Assembly: GCA_964604705.1 (NCBI GenBank) | Contig: CAZSAP010000006.1 | Coordinates: 1 to 64,000 of the forward strand | Source of the DNA: JAAXVQ01 sp964604705 | Lineage (GTDB): Bacteria; Oederibacteriota; JAAXVQ01 | Length of the DNA: 64,000 nucleotides | Direction: 5' to 3' | Shown here: positions 43,107-51,384 of the stretch, piece after piece | Position numbering within the stretch: the stretch's first letter is position 1 | Layout of the letters: each line of letters starts with the position of its first letter | Position numbers and translations under genes: made by a program | The notes under the pieces: generated by a model | Databases searched by the model: none | What the model saw: the letters and a program-made list of their open reading frames with translations, nothing else | What the model was told of the DNA's origin: nothing

Positions 43107-43919
43107 TTATCCTAGAGCCACATCCAAAATCATCATCACTAAAAATCCCAAAATGGCTCCACCGGTAGCAATCTCAGTATGATTATTCCGTTGCGATTCG
43201 GGTATGACTTCTTCGACAACCACAAAGATCATCGCTCCGGCTGCAAACGCCAGTGCATACGGCAGTACGGGTTTGGCCAGCACAACCAGGGCCGCGCCCA
43301 AACACGCCGCGACAGGTTCCACCGCAGCGGATAATTGTCCATACCCGAAACTCTTCCAACGGCTCATGCCCTCTCGCCGTAAGGGCACGGATACAGCAAA
43401 TCCTTCGGGAAAATTTTGAATGCCGATTCCCAAGGTCAGAGCCACCGCCCCGGCCAGGGTTGCGTCCGGGAACCCTGCAGCCATGGCGCCAAACGCCACG
43501 CCGATGGCCAAACCTTCGGGGATGTTGTGCAATGTAATGGCCAAAACCAGCAAGGTACTCCTGCGCCAAGACGTTGGAATGCCCTCGGCTTCTTCCATGG
43601 GAAAACCAATATGCAAATGGGGTAGGATCAGGTCAATCAGGCGCAAAAAGGCAGCCCCGGCCAGGAACCCTATGGCCGCAGGCACCCAGGCAGGAAGACT
43701 ACCCCCACGCGACATGCTGATGGCCGGCGCCAGCAAAGACCAGAAGCTGGCGGCAATCATAACTCCGCCGGCAAACCCAAGCATGCCGTCCAGGACCTTT
43801 TGATTCACCGTCTTGGTGGCAAAAACCGCCGAAGCCCCTAACGCAGTGATGCCCCAGGTAAAAATCCCCGCTCCCAAGGCCAGTAAAACCGGTGAAACAG
43901 CCTGCACACCTTCCAACAT
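43107..43919 (-). CDS. ZIP-family metal transporter (GufA-like)
   Basis: 270-residue inner-membrane metal importer with eight hydrophobic segments. The paired metal-site motifs are present: ITLHNIPEGLAIG in one helix and GIGIQNFPEGFAVS in the next, as in ZIP/GufA proteins. Zinc is the commonest substrate, but iron or manganese are possible. The histidine-rich cytosolic loop seen in many ZIPs is reduced here to LPHLHIGFP. The ATG at 43919 has GGAGG at good spacing, and a GTG at 43934 lies too close. It stands alone between secreted-protein genes. Confidence 0.92.
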   Translation of the reverse strand: MLEGVQAVSPVLLALGAGIFTWGITALGASAVFATKTVNQKVLDGMLGFAGGVMIAASFWSLLAPAISMSRGGSLPAWVPAAIGFLAGAAFLRLIDLILPHLHIGFPMEEAEGIPTSWRRSTLLVLAITLHNIPEGLAIGVAFGAMAAGFPDATLAGAVALTLGIGIQNFPEGFAVSVPLRREGMSRWKSFGYGQLSAAVEPVAACLGAALVVLAKPVLPYALAFAAGAMIFVVVEEVIPESQRNNHTEIATGGAILGFLVMMILDVALG

Positions 43920-43974
43920 AGGCGTATCCTCCACTCAATTCAAGTGCTTATGAAACTCAATGCTGCACCCTTAC

Positions 43975-46260
43975 CTATTTGCGATTTTTAAACACCGCCA
44001 CCTTCAACTTCGCACTCGTCTTCCCGTCCAAGGTCAGCTGCACCAGGTAGAGTCCGGGCGCCACGCCTGCACAATTCCAGGTCAAAACCGCGCCCGTAGC
44101 CGCAGCCACGGATTCACGCAATTCGGCCACACGCTCGCCGGTGGTGTTATAAATACGAATACCTACCTCGGTGGGTTTTTCCTGCCGGGCGACCGCAAAG
44201 CGCATCACGTCCCCGGCGGGATTGGGAAAGGCCAGTACGACCTTTCCATTTAAATACGTTTCATCCCCTGGTGTTGACGTTGGTGTTACGGTTTGCGTCG
44301 GGACCCACGTAACCGTAGGTGTGGGGGTGGCCAAAGGAACTGTTTCATAGGCCCCAATATCCGTGCGCAAGCCTTGGGGACGAGTGGTCAGAATAAAATC
44401 CGCCGTGACATACGGCGAAGCTTCCCCGGCATCCACACACGGCGAGAGTGCACCCGGGCGGAACTGGAGATCCAACTGCGGATCGGCATAAACCGCATGG
44501 GTATTGGCGCCAAAATCAACATTGAACTGGGCGAACTGAGCCGTGGTGTAAGTTTGGCTCAAATCGTAAATGTAGGCCAGTGTGGAACTTCCGGTCTGAT
44601 ACCACAGATTGTAATCCATGGTACTTTTTAAGATCGAAGGTCGGTCCCCCAAAACAATCCCCAGCTTGGAATGGGCAAATACATTGTTGCGTATGACCAA
44701 ATGATCGGTCGTCGATTGATTGGTAAAAAACGTAAGATGAGCAGGGTATTTGTCCGGACGTTGGGCGTAGCTCCAGCCGTAACCGGCATTCAAGCACGTG
44801 TTGTTCTCCACGTAGATGTGGCTCATGCTTGAACCGGCGGGTTGATTCCACATTTCAATGGACCAGTGGCAGTTGGTGATGAGGTTGTTTTGAAAATAAA
44901 GATTGTACTGTTGATTCACAGCCTTACCTTGCGGACTAATCCCCGTGTCGTAAATCTGATCCATCCGGCAGCGCTCCACCCAGCAGTCATGCGCACCTTC
45001 CCAGAACTGAACCGCATTGCCGTAACGCACATACGAGGGATACCCAAACAATTGCCCGCCGCCGATGTACGAGAAGTCACAGTCGCGGATGCGTATGTGA
45101 TGGGAGTTGGTTCCGTTGATCCCATTGGCCCCGGCATAGCGCAGATCCAGATTCTCGATAATCACGTAGCTGCAATTGTTGATGTTGACCAGGTCGTAGT
45201 TGAGCGCACATTCAATCTTGGAATAAACACTCCCCGGGTTTCCCGTGGAAAACATGGTTAGTAATGCGTTGTCATTGTCGTACCAAAACCGACCTTGCGC
45301 GGTCAGCGAGTTTGAAAGCTGCACCTTCTCGCCGCAGAGGGCTTCACTGTTTAAAATAAGATTGCCCACATCCAGAGCCAGCGGCTCATACGCGCACGCT
45401 TTAAAACTAAGGGAATCAAGGTAGAACGTGGCCCCGGCGGGTAAAGCGTTGCCCAGCAACAGGGAAACCAAAACATCGTTGGCCGTACGATTGGCATGCA
45501 GATAGACCCGATACGTGGTCCAGGTTGGGGTTATGGAAAAATCCGTTTTGGATACGGCATCGGCATAGACCGTCCAAGGAGAGGCGTTTTTCACAAACGC
45601 TATGGAGTTTAGGGCAAACGCCGAACTGGCTTTGGCGCGAAACTCAAGCACATACCACTGATCCACCAGGACGGCCAGGGGCTGCGTTGAGAGTTGCAAC
45701 GACGTTATAGCGGTTCCACTGCCTGTACCGCAAACCACCTTCCCCCCCGCCGGTCCCGAGTCATATTCCCCGACTGCGGTGGTACGACTTATGGTGGCAT
45801 CGGCTCCGGCGGCGCCGTCAACATACAGGCTCCATTGTGCCAGATCGGCGTCAAAACTGGGATTGGGCAAAAGCTCTGCCCCCGTGGACGGAGCATGCCC
45901 AGCACTCCAAATATTGCTACCTTCATCATTCCATACACCCGAACTGCTGTAGTCGGCGGAACCGTACAGCTTGGGTTTGGCACCGGTGCCGTACGCACCG
46001 TAGGTCACACTGGCTGTGCCGTTTCCACTGTGCGGCACCAACTGCCCCCGGAACTCACACCCGCGCTTAAACAGAACCCTATCTCCAGCAGAAAGAGGCG
46101 CAACATTGACTTGAGCAATGGTCCGCCAAGGCGAGCCCAAAGTACCGGGATTGGTATCCACCCCACTTTGCGCGTCCACATAGTAATCTGCGGCCAAAGC
46201 CCACCCACCGACCATGGTTGACATGAGCAAACACAAAAAAAACACCCACCTGTTTTGCAT
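43975..46260 (-). CDS. Secreted beta-helix protein with FlgD-like C-terminus
   Basis: 761 residues. A signal peptide ends at LAADY. YYVDAQSGVDTNPGTLGSPWRTI is the typical opening of right-handed beta-helix domains in polysaccharide-active or adhesive proteins. A carbohydrate-binding-like beta-sandwich is inserted (about 125-290: LLPNPSFDADLAQWSLYVDG, WYVLEFRAKAS, TWTTYRVYLHANRT). Beta-helix coils resume (about 310-560; CSYVIIENLDLRYAGANGI, IRIRDCDFSYIGG, WVERCRMDQIYDTGI). A short Thr linker (about 638-664) leads to the shared module VVLAFPNPAGD, IYNTTGERVAEL, VAPGLYLVQLTL, ending VAVFKNRK. No enzyme active site is obvious. The ATG 46260 follows AGGAG by 8 bases. Confidence 0.85.
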   Translation of the reverse strand: MQNRWVFFLCLLMSTMVGGWALAADYYVDAQSGVDTNPGTLGSPWRTIAQVNVAPLSAGDRVLFKRGCEFRGQLVPHSGNGTASVTYGAYGTGAKPKLYGSADYSSSGVWNDEGSNIWSAGHAPSTGAELLPNPSFDADLAQWSLYVDGAAGADATISRTTAVGEYDSGPAGGKVVCGTGSGTAITSLQLSTQPLAVLVDQWYVLEFRAKASSAFALNSIAFVKNASPWTVYADAVSKTDFSITPTWTTYRVYLHANRTANDVLVSLLLGNALPAGATFYLDSLSFKACAYEPLALDVGNLILNSEALCGEKVQLSNSLTAQGRFWYDNDNALLTMFSTGNPGSVYSKIECALNYDLVNINNCSYVIIENLDLRYAGANGINGTNSHHIRIRDCDFSYIGGGQLFGYPSYVRYGNAVQFWEGAHDCWVERCRMDQIYDTGISPQGKAVNQQYNLYFQNNLITNCHWSIEMWNQPAGSSMSHIYVENNTCLNAGYGWSYAQRPDKYPAHLTFFTNQSTTDHLVIRNNVFAHSKLGIVLGDRPSILKSTMDYNLWYQTGSSTLAYIYDLSQTYTTAQFAQFNVDFGANTHAVYADPQLDLQFRPGALSPCVDAGEASPYVTADFILTTRPQGLRTDIGAYETVPLATPTPTVTWVPTQTVTPTSTPGDETYLNGKVVLAFPNPAGDVMRFAVARQEKPTEVGIRIYNTTGERVAELRESVAAATGAVLTWNCAGVAPGLYLVQLTLDGKTSAKLKVAVFKNRK

Positions 46261-46351
46261 ACCCATTGCTCCTGAGAAGGCTGATACAGCGTGAGTGCAT
46301 TATCCTATGTTTGCTTAGGTTCGTCCAAAGGAAAGATAAACGGACAAAGAC

Positions 46352-46387
46352 AGGCTGGCCGATAGAGTCCGCTCTACCGGCCAGCCT
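46352..46387 (-). terminator. Terminator-like hairpin after the small Cys-rich gene
   Basis: 16-bp stem with one A-C mismatch (46352-46367 with 46372-46387), TCCG loop. Only a broken T-run (GTCTTTGTCC) follows on the minus strand, so efficiency is uncertain. Confidence 0.65.
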
Positions 46388-46402
46388 TGAATGCCCCACT
46401 CG

Positions 46403-46627
46403 TTAAGGTTTGCAACGCTTGCAGGCCGCAAATCCAGCGCTTTCAGCTTCCGCCTTGGTCTTGAACACCTTCAACGTTTCCGGCTTGATCTTCTTCGCCG
46501 CTTGGCACTGCTCGGTGTGAAACTTCTTGGACTGCGTGCTGGCCATGAACCCTTGGGCCGAGGCCACACCCGCCATACTCAACACCCCCACCAACACCAC
46601 TGCCTGCAACCACCCTGTCTTCTTCAT
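46403..46627 (-). CDS. Small secreted Cys/His protein with Ada-like metal-site pattern
   Basis: 74 residues from the ATG at 46627 (GGGAGGG upstream). The signal peptide is cleaved after ASA (residue 24), leaving about 50 residues: FHTEQCQAAKKIKPE with His37 and Cys41, a KVFKTKAEAESAGF helix, then the C-terminal ACKRCKP with Cys69 and Cys72. The F-H-x3-C ... F-x-[ST]-x3-A-x3-G-[FY]-x-x-C-x-x-C pattern is that of the small Ada-type metal-binding domain also seen fused to nucleases. Here it stands alone and is exported. Its metal and role are not known. It is divergent from the MerR-type regulator. Confidence 0.75.
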   Translation of the reverse strand: MKKTGWLQAVVLVGVLSMAGVASAQGFMASTQSKKFHTEQCQAAKKIKPETLKVFKTKAEAESAGFAACKRCKP

Positions 46628-46717
46628 ACAAAACCCTCCCAGTCCATTGATAAGTGCCGAAGCACAAGGCATTAGACCGGGAGATTAAAAAAGTATTGCA
46701 TGCCCCCCACTTTTTTC

Positions 46718-46748
46718 TTGACCCTGACGTTACGTCATAGTTTATGCT
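46718..46748 (+). promoter_or_regulatory. MerR-type promoter with operator in a 19-base spacer
   Basis: TTGACC (46718-46723), exactly 19 bases, TATGCT (46743-46748). The spacer contains the perfect palindrome TGACGT-T-ACGTCA (46725-46737). Long-spacer promoters with a central dyad are the standard target of MerR-family activators, and this one reads into the regulator's own gene. Confidence 0.82.
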
Positions 46749-46771
46749 TACGCTTACTGGAGGTGACACGC

Positions 46772-47539
46772 ATGAACTACTCAGTCAAACAAGTGGCCGC
46801 GTGGACCGGCATTAGCATTCGTACGCTCCATCATTACGATCACATCGGATTGTTGCGACCCGAGGCTCTATCCCCGGCCGGTTATCGCTTGTACTCAGAC
46901 CAAAATTTATTACGTTTGCAACAAATCTTGCTTTTAAAGGAGCTGGAATTCAGTCTCGAGGCCATTCAAACCATGCTGGACCAGCCCGGCTTTGATCGCA
47001 AGCGAGCTTTGGAGACGCAGCGTAACCTGTTGCTGAAAAAGAAAAATCGTCTTGAGACGATCCTGACCACCCTTGAACGAACATTAAAGGCTCCACGTGG
47101 AGGTAAAACCATGAATGCGCATGATTTATTCAAAGGATTTGATCAAGCGGACATCGATGCCCATAAAAAGAAATACGCCAAAGAAACGAAGGCCGCCTAC
47201 GGGCATACTGCGGCCTATCATGAATCCAACCGCAAAACCGCGAAGTACACCCCGGCGGATTGGACCCGCATTATGAATCAGGCCAACGAAATCTATCTTC
47301 GCATCGCGCGGCGTATGTCCCGCGGTCCTGAAGACGCGGAAGTGCAAAAAGCCGTTGCCGATTGGCGACACCACATCACCCAAAATTATTACACCTGCAC
47401 GTTGGAAATAGCAAAAGGACTCGGCGAACTCTATGTTGCAGACTCCAGGTTTACAAAAAACCTCGATAAGATCCATCCAGGATTGGCTGAATTCATGAGT
47501 GCCGCCATAGCGTTCTATTGCCAGCGGGCCAAACACTAG
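46772..47539 (+). CDS. MerR-family regulator with TipAS-type effector domain
   Basis: 255-residue DNA-binding regulator. The N-terminal winged helix-turn-helix is canonical: YSVKQVAAWTGISIRTLHHYDHIGLLRP, AGYRLYSDQNLLRLQQIL. A dimerisation coiled coil follows (about 85-120). The C-terminal half (about 125-255) matches the TipAS ligand domain: ADIDAHKKKYAKETKAAYGHT, WTRIMNQANEIYLRIA, HHITQNYYTCTLEIAKGLGELYVAD, and a terminal AIAFYCQR. TipAS domains bind cyclic thiopeptides or other drugs. GGAGG at 46759-46763 sets the ATG at 46772. A palindromic operator lies in its own promoter, so autoregulation is likely. Confidence 0.93.
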   Translation: MNYSVKQVAAWTGISIRTLHHYDHIGLLRPEALSPAGYRLYSDQNLLRLQQILLLKELEFSLEAIQTMLDQPGFDRKRALETQRNLLLKKKNRLETILTTLERTLKAPRGGKTMNAHDLFKGFDQADIDAHKKKYAKETKAAYGHTAAYHESNRKTAKYTPADWTRIMNQANEIYLRIARRMSRGPEDAEVQKAVADWRHHITQNYYTCTLEIAKGLGELYVADSRFTKNLDKIHPGLAEFMSAAIAFYCQRAKH

Positions 47540-47542
47540 ACC

Positions 47543-47585
47543 ATCGCCCCTGAGGAACACACAATGTGCTTTACTCAGGGGCGAT
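47543..47585 (+). terminator. Stem-loop after the MerR-type gene
   Basis: Perfect 12-bp stem ATCGCCCCTGAG/CTCAGGGGCGAT (47543-47554 with 47574-47585) with an inner CACA/TGTG pairing in the loop. No T-run follows, so it may terminate poorly or stabilise the 3' end. Confidence 0.55.
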
Positions 47586-47704
47586 TGGCAGAAAGAACTA
47601 GCGGGACTGTATTTTTGTAGGTTATTCCAGATGAATCCTCGGCCTTAACCCGAACCATCCACAGTTCCAGGATCCTTGCCCTAGGAGGACAAATGCCTTA
47701 AAGA

Positions 47705-47733
47705 TTGCCCGGCCTTCGTCGCGGGTGTATAGT
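47705..47733 (+). promoter_or_regulatory. Sigma70-type promoter for the glycosidase gene
   Basis: TTGCCC at 47705-47710, a 17-base spacer, TATAGT at 47728-47733. It lies about 40 bases before the ATG at 47774. Confidence 0.65.
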
Positions 47734-47773
47734 GAGCACTCAGGCTGATTCGTTTCCGGAGGTCCCCTCGTAC

Positions 47774-49204
47774 ATGCGGCGGTTGCCCTTACTCATGCTT
47801 ACGATTTGGTTCCTGTCCTTGGCCGCTCTGGCTTACGCCGCACCGCTCCCCAAAGGTGCACGTTTGTTGGGCGTGGATGTGAGCAATTCACTCAACGCGT
47901 CCTACGACCAGGGTTTTCAAGCCGCTAAAAACGCCGGCATGGAGTTCACCTCCCTGGCCTTGCACTGGGACAGTTTGGAAAACCCCAACACCACAACCCC
48001 GGGCGGTACCGTCCCCGGCGCCTACTGCAATACCGGTTGGGCCTTTGCCGACGGGTACTATTCGGCCTACAACACCAAACTGGCGCTCATGGTCGGCCCC
48101 ATTGACACCAACAACAAACGCATGCCCGCGGATTTAAGCGGCTTGGCCTTTGACCACCCCAGCGTGATCTCACGCTACCAACAAGTCGCAGACTACGTAC
48201 TTGCCCAATTTCCGAACACAACCTTGGTGTGTTTTTCCGTGGGCAACGAAATCGACATCTACCTGAACAGCGACCCACTGCGCGCGCAGTATACAAATTT
48301 TTACCAAGCCGTGGCGACCTATCTCCGGGCACACCATCCCGGCCTCCAAGTCGGCGCCAAAGCCACCTTCACCGGTTTGACCCAAACCCAGGTCGCCTCG
48401 CTGCAAACACTAAACCTCAGCAGCGATGTGGTCATGGCGACGTATTACCCTATGAACAACGACTTTACGGTGAAAGCGCCTACGGTGGTGGAAAGTGATT
48501 TCGCCACATTGGTTGGACTGTACCCCAGCAAGCCCATTTATTTTCTCGAGGCCGGATACCAGTCAGCGACAACGTGCGCCAGCAGCGAGTCCCTGCAGGC
48601 GTCGTTTGTGCAGCATCTGTTTAATGCGTGGGACCAACAACTCGGACATGTCTCTTTGATTCATTATGTATGGTTGCATGACCGCTCGGTATCGGACGTG
48701 GATACGTTCTCTACGTATTACGGCAGTTGGGATCCCCGATTCCGGGAATACCTTCGCACCTTGGGCTTGCGCACGTACAACGGGCAAGATAAGGCAGGGT
48801 TGGCCGTTTTTAAACAGCAAGCCGCGGAGCGAGGTTGGTTTACAGATTACACCCCCACGGTTACCCTGACCGTTACACCCACAGCCACGGTCTCCCCGAC
48901 CATCACCGTCCTCCCCACGCTCACCCCCACGCCGATCCAACCCACGGGCCCGCAACGGGTCTCGGCTTCTCCCAACCCCGGGCGAGAGCAGATCCTCTTT
49001 GCTTTGCCTTCCGACCAAGGCGAGGCGGTGACAATTCGCATTTATACCCTTTCCGGCGAGAGGGCGTATCAACTCACACGGGCGGCAGGATCGCAAGCAT
49101 CACTGGTCTGGAATTGTCGTACGGCGGCGCCGGGTGTGTACCTGGTGCGCATCGAACGCACGGGTTACCCGAAGGAAACACTGAAAGTAGCGGTGGTGCA
49201 TTAA
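47774..49204 (+). CDS. Secreted clan GH-A-like glycoside hydrolase with FlgD-like C-terminus
   Basis: 476 residues. The signal peptide ends at AYA. Residues about 30-340 look like a TIM-barrel glycosidase of clan GH-A (GH5/GH53-like): LLGVDVSNSLNASYDQGF, AGMEFTSLALHWDSLE, the acid/base in SVGNEID (Glu about 159, with the clan Asn before it), and the nucleophile in YFLEAGYQSA (Glu about 259). A short Thr/Pro linker (about 359-390) leads to the shared C-terminal module SASPNPGREQ, IYTLSGERAYQL, AAPGVYLVRIE, ending VAVVH. It probably acts on extracellular polysaccharide, with an unknown substrate. GGAGG precedes the ATG by about 10 bases. A longer in-frame reading from 47705 would begin inside the promoter. 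Confidence 0.82.
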   Translation: MRRLPLLMLTIWFLSLAALAYAAPLPKGARLLGVDVSNSLNASYDQGFQAAKNAGMEFTSLALHWDSLENPNTTTPGGTVPGAYCNTGWAFADGYYSAYNTKLALMVGPIDTNNKRMPADLSGLAFDHPSVISRYQQVADYVLAQFPNTTLVCFSVGNEIDIYLNSDPLRAQYTNFYQAVATYLRAHHPGLQVGAKATFTGLTQTQVASLQTLNLSSDVVMATYYPMNNDFTVKAPTVVESDFATLVGLYPSKPIYFLEAGYQSATTCASSESLQASFVQHLFNAWDQQLGHVSLIHYVWLHDRSVSDVDTFSTYYGSWDPRFREYLRTLGLRTYNGQDKAGLAVFKQQAAERGWFTDYTPTVTLTVTPTATVSPTITVLPTLTPTPIQPTGPQRVSASPNPGREQILFALPSDQGEAVTIRIYTLSGERAYQLTRAAGSQASLVWNCRTAAPGVYLVRIERTGYPKETLKVAVVH

Positions 49205-49243
49205 GCAAAACGCGAGAAACAGCGTGGTTGGTTCAGCGGAGCT

Positions 49244-50020
49244 TCAAAGCGGTTTCCGCCAACCTGCTATCCATTGCATCCACCCGGCCCAAAAGCGCTT
49301 GCGGCGATAGACGGGATGAAAGTTTTGGGTAATAAACCCACTGAGCTCATCGGACTCCAAAACCTGAATATCCAAGATCCGATCTTCTTCCTCAGGGATC
49401 AACCCCGAACGGCGGATGGCCTCGGCCACCACCTCTATGGATCGTCTGGATTTGATGCCGATGACCACATGAAACGGTTGGAACGAACCGAGCAGTTTAT
49501 GCGTTTGGGCCACGTAGGCTTCGTACACATCGGGAAAAAGCGCCAGAATGGCGCGAAGCGCCTCAACCAAACTTTCTTGCACTTGAGGTGGCTGACCCAA
49601 GACCAGGATCGACTCATCCTGGCAGGTGTAAAACCCGTAACGCTCCCACTTATCCCGATAGACCACCGGATACATTTCCGCCGGGGTGAACAACTTGCCA
49701 AACTCCCCCCCGGGGTTGAGAAAGAGCGGGCGCCCCATCATCATTTTAAACAGCTCGCGCCCCCGCATCCGGAAAAAATGGGCATTGGGATGAAAACGCC
49801 TCATTTGTTCTTCCGACGAAAAAAAAGTCGCGTACACTTCACCTTCGACTTCGATGCTGTTGGTAAACAGCGCGACTTGCCCGCCCGACTCTTCCATGGG
49901 CTTTTCGGTGATCAGATAAAACATGTGGGTCAGGCACTTTTCTTTAAACTCATCCCGAACCAAGGGATCTTCGGCCGCTTGCACCATTAATTTTTCCAAC
50001 AAATTGACCGGTTCACTCAT
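49244..50020 (-). CDS. SseB-like protein
   Basis: 258 residues with no signal peptide. The N-terminal part (LLEKLMVQAAEDPLVRDEFKEKCLTH, VALFTNSIEVEG, YATFFSSEEQMRRFHPNAHFFRMRGRELFKMM, LFLNPGGEFGKLFTPAEM) matches the SseB N-terminal domain. The C-terminal part (VQESLVEALRAILALFPDVYEAYVAQ, PFHVVIGIKS, FITQNFHPVYRRKRFWAGWM) matches the SseB C-terminal domain. The family was named for serine sensitivity in E. coli and its molecular role is unclear. The ATG 50020 has GAGGG at suitable spacing. It is the last gene of a minus-strand run beginning with the rubrerythrin. Confidence 0.78.
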   Translation of the reverse strand: MSEPVNLLEKLMVQAAEDPLVRDEFKEKCLTHMFYLITEKPMEESGGQVALFTNSIEVEGEVYATFFSSEEQMRRFHPNAHFFRMRGRELFKMMMGRPLFLNPGGEFGKLFTPAEMYPVVYRDKWERYGFYTCQDESILVLGQPPQVQESLVEALRAILALFPDVYEAYVAQTHKLLGSFQPFHVVIGIKSRRSIEVVAEAIRRSGLIPEEEDRILDIQVLESDELSGFITQNFHPVYRRKRFWAGWMQWIAGWRKPL

Positions 50021-50058
50021 AATGTCCCTCAAGCGTACAGATACGTCCTTACCGGCCC

Positions 50059-50613
50059 TTATTTCAACTCAAGCTTCACTCCGGTCAGATCCTTATCCAA
50101 TTTAAATTCCATTTCATCAAACCGCGGAGGTCTTAACACAGGACGCGCATTCCGATACATACCCACCGGCTCTGCCGGCCCCAACACAAAATCCAGCTTT
50201 CCGTTTCGATTCACATCCTGATAGGCCTTAATGCAGTAGGCCCCTTGCGGGACACCCTTAAATTCAAACGCCAGGCTACCGTTCTTCGCCGCACTTGCAT
50301 CCATCGGCAAAAGCAACTGGTACGGTGTCTGCAAATCCTTTTTCCACTGCTCCGCGGTTACAACGGAAATGTAGATGTCACCTTGCTTTTGATAGTGTAC
50401 GGTTCCGGAAAGCTTAAACCCTTGCGCCTGGGCCAAGACTGAATTCGAGCTGCTCGCAGCAGCGTTCAAAGTTTGAACGTCAAGCATAGGCGCAGTATCA
50501 GCCCAGGCAACAAGGTTGAGCAAGACAAAGGCAATGTGAAAGAAAACAACTCGCCATCCAACTGGTTTCAAAGGTTCAACTCCCTGATTTTTTCGCTGCA
50601 CGTCCCTAAACAC
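50059..50613 (-). CDS. DUF2141 family exported protein
   Basis: 184 residues with a GTG start, an N-terminal hydrophobic segment (VVFFHIAFVLLNLVAWA) and no ATG before it. The family signature is GVPQGAYCIKAYQDVNRNGKLDFVLGPAEPVG, an extended DUF2141 motif whose DVNRNGKLD resembles a calcium-binding loop. The preceding FKLSGTVHYQKQGDIYISVV strand and the C-terminal FDEMEFKLDKDLTGVKLEL strand complete an Ig-like fold. Function is unknown. It lies eight bases downstream of the rubrerythrin stop on the same strand, so it is probably co-transcribed. Confidence 0.8.
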   Translation of the reverse strand: MFRDVQRKNQGVEPLKPVGWRVVFFHIAFVLLNLVAWADTAPMLDVQTLNAAASSSNSVLAQAQGFKLSGTVHYQKQGDIYISVVTAEQWKKDLQTPYQLLLPMDASAAKNGSLAFEFKGVPQGAYCIKAYQDVNRNGKLDFVLGPAEPVGMYRNARPVLRPPRFDEMEFKLDKDLTGVKLELK

Positions 50614-50621
50614 CTTAACGT

Positions 50622-51248
50622 TTAAAGGGCTTTTACAAATTCACTTTTGGGTGCTTTGCAAACGGGGCAATAATCAAAATTCAGTTTATCTGCTACATAC
50701 CCACAATCTTTACACGTATAAAAATCCCCATCGGCTTTCCACTGGTTCAAATTCGCCAAGGCTTTTTTAAACCAATCCGCATGAATGGCTTCAATCTTCT
50801 TGGCTCCGTTGAACGACCGAGCTGCTGCGGTTTGCTTTTCGGCTTCGGCTTGTTTGACGAACTCAGGGTACATGTTCTCGATTTCGGCGGTTTCTCCAGC
50901 CAACGCCGCTTCCAAATTTTCCTTGGTGGTTCCAATGGTAGCAGGGACCAACGTAACTTTGGGTGTGCCCTTTAAGGCTTTTATGGCCTTGGCATGGTGT
51001 GCGGCATGAATGCCTTCCGACAAGGCCGCAGCTTCAAACAATTTCGCAACTTTTAAATACCCCTCGGCTTTGGCTTTTTTGGCAAATTCAGTATACTTGG
51101 CTTGCGCATTGGACTCTCCGTTGAACGCCGTCATCAGGTTATCCAAGGTCGCGGTACGTTTGGCATCCACGGGTCCTTCTGCAACTGCGACACCTAAAAA
51201 ACTCATCACCAACAACCCACCCAACCCCATCTGCAAAAGCCTTTTCAT
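50622..51248 (-). CDS. Exported rubrerythrin
   Basis: 208 residues. The N-terminus is a signal peptide (MKRLLQMGLGGLLVMSFLGV, cleavage after AVA), which is unusual for this normally cytosolic peroxide reductase. The ferritin-like di-iron part has TLDNLMTAFNGESNAQAKYTEFAKK (Glu ligand), EGIHAAHHAKA, ETAEIENMYPEFVKQAE, and AKKIEAIHADWFKKAL. The C-terminal rubredoxin-like domain has FYTCKDCGYVA and FDYCPVCKAPK, four Cys for one iron. All expected iron ligands appear present. GGGGAGG precedes the ATG. A promoter is visible upstream. It likely detoxifies peroxide in the periplasm (inference from the signal peptide). Confidence 0.92.
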   Translation of the reverse strand: MKRLLQMGLGGLLVMSFLGVAVAEGPVDAKRTATLDNLMTAFNGESNAQAKYTEFAKKAKAEGYLKVAKLFEAAALSEGIHAAHHAKAIKALKGTPKVTLVPATIGTTKENLEAALAGETAEIENMYPEFVKQAEAEKQTAAARSFNGAKKIEAIHADWFKKALANLNQWKADGDFYTCKDCGYVADKLNFDYCPVCKAPKSEFVKAL

Positions 51249-51285
51249 TGCACACCTCCCCATAGACTATTGAACCAGACTCACC

Positions 51286-51313
51286 AGTGTACTGTGTCTG
51301 TCATTTTTTTCAA
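51286..51313 (-). promoter_or_regulatory. Sigma70-type promoter for the rubrerythrin gene
   Basis: Minus strand TTGAAA (51313-51308), 16-base spacer, TACACT (51291-51286), about 38 bases before the ATG. Confidence 0.6.
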
Positions 51314-51384
51314 GTGTATGTTTTAGCATTTTAAGATTAGTTAAGGGTGCAACCCATTTAAGCTTGAGCCCGCAAGGAACCGCA

